From DAOPKN01 sp035391225 (GTDB lineage: Bacteria > Thermotogota > Thermotogae > MWEM01), in the NCBI GenBank assembly GCA_035391225.1, contig DAOPKN010000062.1, positions 1 to 11,079 of the forward strand: a stretch of 11,079 nucleotides of DNA, given 5' to 3'. Every line of letters begins with the position of its first letter. Positions within the stretch are counted from its first letter, which is position 1. Below, in pieces: positions 1-6,786 of the stretch. The notes beneath the pieces are model-generated. The model saw only the letters and a list, made by a program, of their open reading frames with translations, was not told the origin of the DNA and made no database searches. The translations under genes and the position numbers were made by a program.

Positions 1-2
1 AC

Positions 3-794
3 GTGTACAAGAAAACCCCCGCGCTCAACCTCAAGCTCGACGTGTGGTATCCCAACCCGCAAAAAGAACGCTACCCAGTGGTTTTCTTCGCGCATGGCGG
101 TGGTTGGATCACCGGTTTCCGGAACCAGCCGAACAACGTTTCTTGGAGCCGTTTCCTTGCCGCTCGCGGCATTGCGGTGGTTTCCATCGACTACCGCTAC
201 GGTTTCACCATCAGCATGGAAGACATATTGACCGACTACTCCGATGCGTTGCAATTCGTCCGGGAAAACGCTGCAGAGTTACGCTTGGATGCGGATAACA
301 TGGTTTTGATGGGTCTTTCCGCCGGTGGACACCTGTCGTTGTTGTTCAGTGCCTACTACACCCACCAGCAAAACGCCCAGAAGATGGCAGGAATCCAAGG
401 GGTGGTAGCTTTTTACTCCCCATCGGATCTCAAGGACATTTTCGAGAAAGACAACAAGTCGTTGTTTGCCCGTTTCGCCACCGTTGCAACCATGAAAGGG
501 CGCCCCGAAGAGCGTGATGTGGAATACCAGAGCTTTTCTCCCATCCACTGGGTGAGTGAGCGGATGCCCCCTGTGTTGTTGGCACATGGAAAGAAAGACA
601 CCGTGGTACCGTTCGATTCCTCGGTCAAACTCTACCGGGCCCTGGAAAAGCTCGGAGTACGCTGCGAGTTTTACGTCCATAAAAAGGGAGGCCATGCCTT
701 TCCCTTCAGCAAGCGGGATTTTCAAACCGTACGTATCTTGGAACACACCGTGCATTTCTTGAAAGCCCTGTTCAAAAGTCACGGGGGAAGGTGA
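3..794 (+). CDS. Alpha/beta-hydrolase (esterase/lipase-like), probably missing its 5' end
   Basis: Cytosolic serine hydrolase of the carboxylesterase/BD-FAE-like group, which generally hydrolyses ester bonds of small or acylated substrates; the substrate cannot be read from sequence. Visible residues, numbered from the GTG at position 3: the HGGGW oxyanion-hole motif at 31-35, the nucleophile elbow GLSAGG with Ser106, acid Asp199 in GKKDTVVP, and His231 in KGGHAF, in the usual order and spacing. There is no signal peptide. The first residues (LKLDVWYP) already match the first strand seen just before HGGGW in this family, and no stop or ribosome site is visible upstream. The GTG is therefore likely an internal valine and the true start lies outside the window. 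Its stop overlaps or abuts the next gene, also an alpha/beta-hydrolase, which suggests a co-translated pair. Confidence 0.85.
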   Translation: MYKKTPALNLKLDVWYPNPQKERYPVVFFAHGGGWITGFRNQPNNVSWSRFLAARGIAVVSIDYRYGFTISMEDILTDYSDALQFVRENAAELRLDADNMVLMGLSAGGHLSLLFSAYYTHQQNAQKMAGIQGVVAFYSPSDLKDIFEKDNKSLFARFATVATMKGRPEERDVEYQSFSPIHWVSERMPPVLLAHGKKDTVVPFDSSVKLYRALEKLGVRCEFYVHKKGGHAFPFSKRDFQTVRILEHTVHFLKALFKSHGGR

Positions 795-799
795 AGCCC

Positions 800-1819
800 A
801 TGCGCGTGGATTTCCAGTACGAAAGGAAAACGATCAAGTACTTGTCCGGCTACATTTTCAAGGGGAAGAATTACCGGTGCAACTACCTGCGATTCGACTC
901 CCCTTATCGCAACGCACCAGAGGGAACGCGCGTGGTGGAAGTCTACCATTTCCACCCCAAGGGGCCACAGAAGGCATCTGCCATCATCCTGCAGGGGCTT
1001 GGAAGCCGCAACGTCAAGTTCCTCCTGTGGATGTCGACCCACCTTTCCTCCGCGGGAATCGGTTCGTCGGTGATCATCCCCCCGGGAAACTACACGCGTG
1101 TGGAAAACGGGTCGGTGAGCGGCAAAAACTTCCTGTGGCCGGACGTGCGCACGCTGGTACCTGCCTGGGAACACGCGGTAGTGGACGTGTTGGCCAGCAT
1201 CGATTTACTACAGCAGGAAGGGTTGTGGATGAAAAACAATTGCCTGGTGGGGTACTGCCTGGGTGGCATGCTTTCGTGCATGGTCGCTGCGCTGGACAGC
1301 CGGATCAACGAAACCATCCTGGTGGCCACTGGGGGGCACATGGGGATGATCCTCCACGAATCGCGCACCACGAAGTTCGCGCGCACGCTCATGAAACAGG
1401 GGTACGGCGCGGAATTTTTCCTCAACGACCGCGAAAGGCTTTACCAGGTGTACCGCGAGCAAATGCCCCGCATCAACCGAATGGACCTGCAGCAACTCGT
1501 GGAGGACCAAGATCTCCACCCGCTTCTCAAGGTGGATCCGCTGGCATACGCCCACCTGTTGAAACCCAACCGCACCACCATTATCGACGCCTTCTTCGAC
1601 GAAACACTCCCCCGTGCCACGCGCAAGCTCCTTTTCCGGGAGCTGGGGGATGCCAAGAAACGGATAACCCCTTTCAGCCATGGAACCTGGCTCCCCTTCG
1701 AGTACCTTCTTGCGCTGTACATCTTGCACCGGTTGAAGATCAGCGACCGCCAAGCCAAGAAAATGCTGCTACGCAACGAAAGCCCCCTGGACGTAACCGA
1801 CGAGGACATCTTGGAATAA
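800..1819 (+). CDS. Alpha/beta-hydrolase-fold protein with cysteine nucleophile motif (GYCLGG)
   Basis: A 339-residue cytosolic protein with the alpha/beta-hydrolase core. A strand and oxyanion region occur at about 60-95 (AIILQGLGSRN), and the nucleophile elbow is GYCLGG with Cys153. Candidate acids are Asp263 and Asp267, and the candidate base is His294 in FSHGTW. A Cys in the elbow is known in dienelactone hydrolases and PHA synthases; most relatives have Ser. Overall it resembles neither family closely, so the substrate is unknown. I chose ATG 800 because AAGGTGA (788-794) sits 5 nt upstream. An in-frame GTG at 791 would overlap the previous stop by 4 nt but has its Shine-Dalgarno sequence too close. 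It follows another hydrolase with almost no spacing and ends before a terminator, so the two probably form the end of one transcription unit. Confidence 0.8.
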   Translation: MRVDFQYERKTIKYLSGYIFKGKNYRCNYLRFDSPYRNAPEGTRVVEVYHFHPKGPQKASAIILQGLGSRNVKFLLWMSTHLSSAGIGSSVIIPPGNYTRVENGSVSGKNFLWPDVRTLVPAWEHAVVDVLASIDLLQQEGLWMKNNCLVGYCLGGMLSCMVAALDSRINETILVATGGHMGMILHESRTTKFARTLMKQGYGAEFFLNDRERLYQVYREQMPRINRMDLQQLVEDQDLHPLLKVDPLAYAHLLKPNRTTIIDAFFDETLPRATRKLLFRELGDAKKRITPFSHGTWLPFEYLLALYILHRLKISDRQAKKMLLRNESPLDVTDEDILE

Positions 1820-1835
1820 GCTCTCCTTTGCTTTT

Positions 1836-1911
1836 TGGGACCGCCGCAGCCCACTGCGGCTCTTTTTTTTTGAAAGTGACACAGCAACCGCACGGGGGTG
1901 CGGCGGTCCCA
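1836..1911. repeat. REP-like pair of inverted 24-nt palindromic units
   Basis: Two 24-nt units lie in opposite orientation: 1836-1859 on + and 1888-1911 on -. They match at 21 of 24 positions without gaps and both begin TGGGACCGCCGCA. Each unit folds on itself (1844-1849/1854-1859 and 1888-1893/1898-1903). The innermost pair differs between units as G-C versus C-G, so pairing is kept. The two units can also pair with each other over 12 perfect bases (1837-1848 with 1899-1910). A third copy with 22/24 matches to the second unit is at 9182-9205. This resembles REP/BIME organisation; whether it is genome-wide cannot be seen here. Confidence 0.65.
1843..1871 (+). terminator. Rho-independent terminator of the hydrolase pair
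   Basis: A 7-bp GC-rich stem GCCGCAG/CTGCGGC (1843-1849 with 1854-1860) with loop CCCA is followed at once by a run of about ten T. It lies 23 bp after the stop of the second hydrolase gene. The stem is itself one unit of the short repeat described at 1836-1911. Confidence 0.85.
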
Positions 1912-2002
1912 GGGAAAGCTTCCTTCGTTTTTCCGCGACATGTGAAATTCCACGAAATCTCCCGAAAATCGAAGCAATTCCAAGAAACAGGAAATGAAAT
2001 AG

Positions 2003-2031
2003 ATTACATCGGCTAATTTAGCGGTTGTAAT
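2003..2031. promoter_or_regulatory. Palindromic operator candidate for the GH65/LacI operon
   Basis: An imperfect inverted repeat with 14-bp arms around a single central base (T2017). The left arm holds TTACATCGGCTAA and the right arm TTAGCGGTTGTAA; 12 of 14 positions pair. The core GCTAA-T-TTAGC is perfect. The odd-centred dyad suits a dimeric LacI-family repressor. It overlaps the -35 element of the likely promoter, and the repressor gene is second in the operon, so autorepression and substrate induction are the simple inference. No second copy was found in the window. Confidence 0.6.
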
Positions 2032-2053
2032 AGTTTTCATTTGGTGATATGCT
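2025..2053 (+). promoter_or_regulatory. Probable sigma-70-type promoter of the disaccharide operon
   Basis: TTGTAA (2025-2030) and TATGCT (2048-2053) are separated by 17 bp. Each matches consensus at 4 of 6 positions, including the key T and A bases. Transcription would begin near 2060, leaving a leader of about 34 nt with a GGAGGA ribosome site at 2082-2087. The -35 box lies in the right arm of the palindrome. Confidence 0.45.
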
Positions 2054-2093
2054 TGGGGACGAAGTGCGATTCTTGTGAAACGGAGGAACCCCC

Positions 2094-4415
2094 ATGCAAG
2101 ACCCACTCTGGACTATCGAAGAGACCACCTTTGACCGCAGCCGCTCTACCGTGTGGGAAACGTTGTTCACGTTGGCCAACGGCTACCGGGGGTTACGGGG
2201 GTGGATGGAATTCTCCGAAGCGGGAACACCGGGAAATTTCGTGGCGGGGGTGTTCGACAAGTGGTCCGCGCCGGTGAGTGAACTGGTGAATGCCCCCAAT
2301 CCCCTTGGTTTCTCGCTATACTTCCTCCACTCTGGCGGCATGGAACCGGTGAACCTGGATAGCTGCATACTGGAGGGCTTTTCGCGCACGCTCTGCCTCA
2401 AGACGGGGTTACTGGAGCAGCACCTGGTTTTGCGTACCCCGCTGGGAAAGATGGTGCACATTGACGCGGAACGCTTTGTTTCTCGCGCAAACGTGCACCG
2501 CTGGGCCACCCGGTACAGGTTGACGGCACGCAACGACTCCGGGCATTTTGTCGTGGTGAGCCATATCGATGCCAACGTGCAAAACGGCACAAAGGATCCC
2601 TATTTCTGCACCATGCACCTGCACAACGTGCACGTGTGCGACCTGCAACCCGGTATCGCGCTGTCGGCGATGACCCGCGACCACGATTTGCAAATCGCCG
2701 AGGCGGTGGTTCTGCTGCCCGACGAAACCCGGCACGACGGGCTCAAAAGACGCTTCTTCAACGATTTGGGCCAACAGGTGTCCGAAACCTACACCGTTCC
2801 GGGTTCCGAGGGCAATCCCGTGACTCTCTACCGCATGGGAACCACGATGAGTGCCCGCGATCCGGAAAGCGAATCGGTGGGGGTAATGGAAGCGTTGAAG
2901 AAAGAAAGTGCACTATTCCTGCAAGAGGGTTTCGACAACGAAAAGCAAGCACACATACAGGCTATGCAACGCCTCTGGCACGATATCGACATCCAGATCC
3001 AGGGTGATCCACGCGCGCAGCTGGCCATTCGTTTCAACCTGTTTCATCTCGCGAATTGCGCGGGCCAGGAGGATTCCCGGGTTTCGATCGCCGCGAAAGG
3101 CTTACACGGTGAAGGATACAAGGGCCACGTTTTCTGGGACACCGAGCTGTTCATGCTTCCGTTCTTCATCTATACCCAACCAAATACCGCCCGAAACCTG
3201 CTGCTGTACCGCTACCACACGCTGGATGGTGCGCGCCAAAACGCGAAGAAAGACGGCTTCGAAGGGGCCCGTTTCGCGTGGGAATCTGCGCAAAAGGGGG
3301 ACGAGGTCACGCCCCGCTGGGGGGTCAACTACAAGGGGGAACCCGTGCGGATTTGGACGGGTGACGAGGAGTTCCACATCAGCGGGGACGTGGCCATGGC
3401 GGTTTTCCACTACTTCCGGGCTACGGGCGACGAGGAGTTCATGCGGGGCTACGGCGTGGAAATCCTCCTACAGACCGCGCGCTTCTGGCTTTCCCGCCTG
3501 GAATGGAACGAGGAGTTTTCCCGCTTCGAGATCCGCAAGGTCATCGGCCCCGACGAGTTCCACGAACACGTGGACAACAACGTGTACACCAATTTCCTTG
3601 CCTCCTGGAACTTGAAAGAAGGGGCTCGCTGGGGGCGCTGGCTCAAGCAGAAAGACCCGGTGCAGTTCGAGCGGTTGATGGTGTTGACCGGATTGAGCGA
3701 GGACAAGCTCGTGCAGTGGGAAAGCGCAGCGCAACAGATTTTCATCCCCGTGGATTCCCAAACCGGTGTGATCGAGCAGTTCGAGGGATACTTCGACTTG
3801 CAGGAATGGCCCATCACCCAGCACGACGAGAACGGCATGCCGCTCTGGCCGGTAGGGTTGGACTTAGGAGAGCTGGACCGAACCCGCCTCGTGAAACAGC
3901 CCGACGTGCTGATGCTCATGTACCTCATCCCCGAGGAATTCTCCATGGAAACCCGCAAGGTCAACTACGACTTCTACGAGCAACGCACCATGCACAAATC
4001 CTCGTTGAGCCCCTGCATCCACGCGTTCCTTGGATTGGGTGTGGGCGATCGGCGCAACGCGTACCGCTACTACTTGAAAACCGTGGAAACCGACCTGAAA
4101 AACAACCAAGGCAACACCGCCCACGGGTTGCACGCTGCTTCTGCCGGGGGAGGGTGGTTGAGCAGCGTGCTCGGTTTCGGTGGCTTCTCGGTTTCCCGCG
4201 ACCAGGTTCCCCGTTTCGATCCCTGGATCCCCGAGCACTGGAAACGTTTTTGCTTCCAGGTGTACTGGAGATCCAATCCCATACGCGTGGAAGTGGATAG
4301 CAGGTGTGTGCGCGTGAAAACCCGGACAGCCCAAAGCCTTCAGGTGTATTCCCATGCGGTGCAAACACGTCCCGGGGAATGGCTGGAAATCCCCCGGCCG
4401 AAGGAGGAAGAATGA
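2094..4415 (+). CDS. GH65 inverting glycoside phosphorylase (kojibiose/trehalose/maltose phosphorylase family)
   Basis: A 773-residue protein, the usual length for GH65 disaccharide phosphorylases, which use phosphate to split an alpha-glucobiose into beta-glucose 1-phosphate and a sugar. In order: an N-terminal beta-sandwich (about 1-270), then an (alpha/alpha)6 barrel starting near the conserved KGLHGEGYKGHVFWDTE (Asp349). The barrel carries the general acid Glu488 in GPDEFHEHVDNN and the phosphate-site HGLHAASAGGGW (677-688), and a short C-terminal beta domain follows. No signal peptide, so cytosolic. The acceptor-side segment reads VRIWTGDEEFHISGD and lacks the HRNG I recall in maltose phosphorylases. 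That leans toward a kojibiose- or trehalose-type enzyme, but specificity is unproven. The start is set by GGAGGA 6 nt upstream. The stop overlaps the LacI start by 4 bp. Confidence 0.92.
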   Translation: MQDPLWTIEETTFDRSRSTVWETLFTLANGYRGLRGWMEFSEAGTPGNFVAGVFDKWSAPVSELVNAPNPLGFSLYFLHSGGMEPVNLDSCILEGFSRTLCLKTGLLEQHLVLRTPLGKMVHIDAERFVSRANVHRWATRYRLTARNDSGHFVVVSHIDANVQNGTKDPYFCTMHLHNVHVCDLQPGIALSAMTRDHDLQIAEAVVLLPDETRHDGLKRRFFNDLGQQVSETYTVPGSEGNPVTLYRMGTTMSARDPESESVGVMEALKKESALFLQEGFDNEKQAHIQAMQRLWHDIDIQIQGDPRAQLAIRFNLFHLANCAGQEDSRVSIAAKGLHGEGYKGHVFWDTELFMLPFFIYTQPNTARNLLLYRYHTLDGARQNAKKDGFEGARFAWESAQKGDEVTPRWGVNYKGEPVRIWTGDEEFHISGDVAMAVFHYFRATGDEEFMRGYGVEILLQTARFWLSRLEWNEEFSRFEIRKVIGPDEFHEHVDNNVYTNFLASWNLKEGARWGRWLKQKDPVQFERLMVLTGLSEDKLVQWESAAQQIFIPVDSQTGVIEQFEGYFDLQEWPITQHDENGMPLWPVGLDLGELDRTRLVKQPDVLMLMYLIPEEFSMETRKVNYDFYEQRTMHKSSLSPCIHAFLGLGVGDRRNAYRYYLKTVETDLKNNQGNTAHGLHAASAGGGWLSSVLGFGGFSVSRDQVPRFDPWIPEHWKRFCFQVYWRSNPIRVEVDSRCVRVKTRTAQSLQVYSHAVQTRPGEWLEIPRPKEEE

Positions 4416-5434
4416 CATCCATCAAGAACCTGCAGGACATCGCCCGCAAGGCGGGAGTGTCCACCGCCACGGTTTCACGTGTGATCAACTCCCCGGACAA
4501 GGTTTCGGAGAAAACGCGGAGGATAGTGGAACAAATCATCCGGGAGCACGGCTACATCCCCAACGAGTTCGCGCGCAGCCTGCGCAGCAACCGCAAGAAC
4601 ATGGTGGCCATCGTCAACCCCGTGCCCCAGGAATCTTTCCTGTCGTTTCCCTACTTCTCGCTTTTCCTGCGCAGCGTGACGCAATGGTTCTCGCGCGTGG
4701 GGGTGTACACCCTGGTCGTTTTGGAAGATCCCAACCAGAGCCCCTACACCACCTATCGCAAGATGATGGAGCAAAACGTGGTGGATGGTTTCATCGTGAT
4801 GGGGCTCAAGCGCGACGACCCCCGCATCGAGCTACTCAATTCTCTCAAGGCACGCTTCGTGGCCATCGGGCACACGGGTGAGGAAGGTCCCTACGTGTAC
4901 GTGGATTCCGACAACGTGCAGGGGGGGTACCTGGCCACGCGGCACCTGCTCGAACTGGGGCGAAAACGCATCTTGATGGTGAATGGTTTCGAAAACGATT
5001 GCTCGTCCATGTTCCGCCTGTCCGGCTACCAGAAAGCGTTGGAACAGGAAGGAGTGCGCTTCGACCCGCAACTGGTGATCAACTGTGACCTGGAAGAAGA
5101 GACGGTATTCGAGATGTTTTCCAACGAGGACTTTTCCCTCGAAGCCGACGCGGTTTTTGCCACCTCCGACGTGGCTGCCATCGGGGTGATCAAGGCCCTC
5201 AAGCGCCGCCACCATTCCCTTCCGGTAGTGGGGTTCGACGATATCCCGATGGCCTCCAGCTTCGAACCGGGTGTGACCACCATCCGCCAGCCCATCGAAC
5301 AAATCGGGAGAAAGGCAGCGGAAAAGATCTTCGCGTTAGTGGAAGGCAAGGCTGCCCAATCCGAAATGGTGCAAGTAGAACTGGTGGCCCGCGATTCCAC
5401 CCTGCGATGCCAAATCCAATCGGACCAGGAATAA
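4412..5434 (+). CDS. LacI-family transcriptional repressor of the disaccharide operon
   Basis: A 340-residue regulator of normal LacI length. The N-terminal helix-turn-helix is at about 7-26 (NLQDIARKAGVSTATVSRVIN), and the recognition helix carries Thr18-Ala19. The hinge helix near 52-58 (EFARSLR) offers Leu57 as the minor-groove wedge. From about 64 onward is a periplasmic-binding-protein-like effector domain ending in the typical VVGFDDIPMA and TTIRQPIEQIG segments. ATG 4412 is chosen because AAGGAGG (4401-4407) precedes it and because the HTH starts at once; an in-frame extension back to 4304 would run inside the GH65 gene. The ATGA overlap with GH65 implies translational coupling. It probably binds the palindrome at 2003-2031 and responds to the transported sugar or a breakdown product. 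Confidence 0.92.
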   Translation: MTSIKNLQDIARKAGVSTATVSRVINSPDKVSEKTRRIVEQIIREHGYIPNEFARSLRSNRKNMVAIVNPVPQESFLSFPYFSLFLRSVTQWFSRVGVYTLVVLEDPNQSPYTTYRKMMEQNVVDGFIVMGLKRDDPRIELLNSLKARFVAIGHTGEEGPYVYVDSDNVQGGYLATRHLLELGRKRILMVNGFENDCSSMFRLSGYQKALEQEGVRFDPQLVINCDLEEETVFEMFSNEDFSLEADAVFATSDVAAIGVIKALKRRHHSLPVVGFDDIPMASSFEPGVTTIRQPIEQIGRKAAEKIFALVEGKAAQSEMVQVELVARDSTLRCQIQSDQE

Positions 5435-5501
5435 ATCGACATCAAAACCAGCCTTTTTTCCACCACCATATCTTTGACCAATCGAAGGAGGGAACAAAGC
5501 A

Positions 5502-6719
5502 ATGAAAAAAGTACTGACGTTCGTGCTCTTGGCTTGCGTGCTTGTCGCTTTGTCTTTTGGAGCCACCACCATCACGGTGAGCGGCTGGCCGGGAAACCCC
5601 ACCGAGGAAGCAGGGATCAAGGCCGTAATCGACGCCTTCAATGCCTCGCAAGACCAGATCGTGGCCGTGTGGGAACCCGTGCCCGGTGACTTCCGCCAGA
5701 TGCTAATCACCCGCCTTTCCGCGGGAACGGGTCCCGACATCTTCTACGTGGACGTGAACTGGTTCGACGAAGTGGCGGGAAAGAACCTGCTTTTGGGCCT
5801 TGACATGTACATTCGCCGTGACGGCTACGACGTGGAAGACTTCTACGCCAGCCTGATCGATGGATTCTCCTACCGCGACCGCGTGTACGGCTTCCCCAAG
5901 GATTTTTCCACGCTGGCGCTGTTCTACAACAAGGAAATGTTTGACAAGGCGGGGGTGGCCTATCCCAACCACGAGGACAGCTGGAACGACTTCCGCGTGA
6001 AGCTCGAAGAGCTCAAGGCCGCTGGTATCGAAACCCCGCTTGTGATCGTGCCGGATGTCAACCGCTTCCTTCCGCTGGTGTATTCTTTCGGCGGACAGTT
6101 CGTGGACGAAAACCTGGACAGCGCTATCGACGACCCAAAGACCGTGAAAGCCCTGGACTACTACGTGAGCCTGGTACAAGACGGATTGGCCCAGGAGCCT
6201 GCCAGTGTAGGAGCCACCTGGATTGGCGAAGCCTTTGGAAAGGGAGAAGTGGCGCTGGCCATGTCCGGTCCCTGGTCGGTGGGATACCTCCGCGATTCCT
6301 TCCCCCAGACCTGGGAGAAAACCGCTATCGCGGAACTTCCCCACGGGGAGAAACGTTCCACCATGATCTACACCGTATGCTACGCCATCAACCGCGGAAC
6401 TCCCAACAAGGACGCCGCATGGGAAGTGCTCAAGTACCTCACCGGCGTGGAAGGCCAGGGGCTTTGGGCCGAAAAGACCGGCATCCTCGCGTCTCGCCAA
6501 TCGTTGGCCGTGCTTGACACCGATCCCACCAAGACCGCGTTCTACCTGGGTGCCGAATACGGAAGTGCCTGGAAGGTGGAAACCCCGTCCGGAATCTTCT
6601 CGGAAGCCAACACCCAGATCAACAGCGTTTTGAAAGACCTGTTCTACGAGGAAACCACCCTGGACGAAGCCGTGCAGTTTATCAAGGCAAACTACGCTTC
6701 CTGGGTAGAAGAACGCTAA
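5502..6719 (+). CDS. Extracellular sugar-binding protein of a CUT1 ABC transporter (MalE-like)
   Basis: A 405-residue solute-binding protein of the SBP_bac_1/COG1653 type that captures an oligosaccharide outside the membrane and delivers it to the permeases at 6787-8839. The signal peptide is MKK plus a hydrophobic stretch ending ...ALSFGA, with likely cleavage just before TTITVSGWPG. Cys12 sits inside the hydrophobic core and is not a convincing lipobox, so the protein is probably soluble or weakly held. Family features include the N-terminal strand ITVSGW, SAGTGPDIFYVDVNW, and the AMSGPW segment in the second lobe. The ribosome site AAGGAGG is at 5485-5491. The 67-bp gap after lacI shows no clear terminator, so co-transcription with the phosphorylase is likely. 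The neighbouring GH65 gene suggests an alpha-linked glucose disaccharide as ligand. Confidence 0.9.
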   Translation: MKKVLTFVLLACVLVALSFGATTITVSGWPGNPTEEAGIKAVIDAFNASQDQIVAVWEPVPGDFRQMLITRLSAGTGPDIFYVDVNWFDEVAGKNLLLGLDMYIRRDGYDVEDFYASLIDGFSYRDRVYGFPKDFSTLALFYNKEMFDKAGVAYPNHEDSWNDFRVKLEELKAAGIETPLVIVPDVNRFLPLVYSFGGQFVDENLDSAIDDPKTVKALDYYVSLVQDGLAQEPASVGATWIGEAFGKGEVALAMSGPWSVGYLRDSFPQTWEKTAIAELPHGEKRSTMIYTVCYAINRGTPNKDAAWEVLKYLTGVEGQGLWAEKTGILASRQSLAVLDTDPTKTAFYLGAEYGSAWKVETPSGIFSEANTQINSVLKDLFYEETTLDEAVQFIKANYASWVEER

Positions 6720-6731
6720 GCATTGCCAAAT

Positions 6732-6770
6732 AACCGGGTGGGAGAACGCGCTCCCGCCCGGTTCTCTTTT
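6732..6770 (+). terminator. Strong hairpin between binding-protein and permease genes
   Basis: A 13-bp stem AACCGGGTGGGAG/CTCCCGCCCGGTT (6732-6744 with 6751-6763), with a single T-G wobble and a 6-nt loop, is followed by CTCTTTT. The T tract is short, and the next gene starts 17 bp later with its own GGAGG. It therefore probably acts as a partial terminator or a 3' mRNA stabiliser that keeps binding protein above permease levels, as is known for malE-malF type gaps. Confidence 0.75.
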
Positions 6771-6786
6771 CCGGAGGGGAGAGCCA

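Noticed and set aside
877..2016. A long + strand frame overlapping the second hydrolase
   Set aside because: Its translation is rich in Pro, Arg, Gly and His with no domain, and it crosses the terminator and repeat region. The overlapping frame has an alpha/beta-hydrolase core.
3503..4300. A 265-codon + strand frame inside the GH65 gene
   Set aside because: Low-complexity Arg/Pro/Ala-rich shadow of a frame that carries the conserved GH65 catalytic and phosphate motifs.
4304..4411. Upstream in-frame extension of the LacI-family gene
   Set aside because: It would overlap the GH65 C-terminus by 112 bp and add a Pro/Gly-rich stretch with no family match. ATG 4412 has a strong ribosome site directly before the HTH.
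5526..5537. Possible lipobox (LLAC) in the binding protein
   Set aside because: Cys12 lies too early, within the hydrophobic core, and a further hydrophobic segment ends in a standard signal peptidase I site.
5703..6500. A 265-codon - strand frame opposite the binding-protein gene
   Set aside because: No recognisable motif, and it is fully antisense to a gene with a signal peptide and family features.
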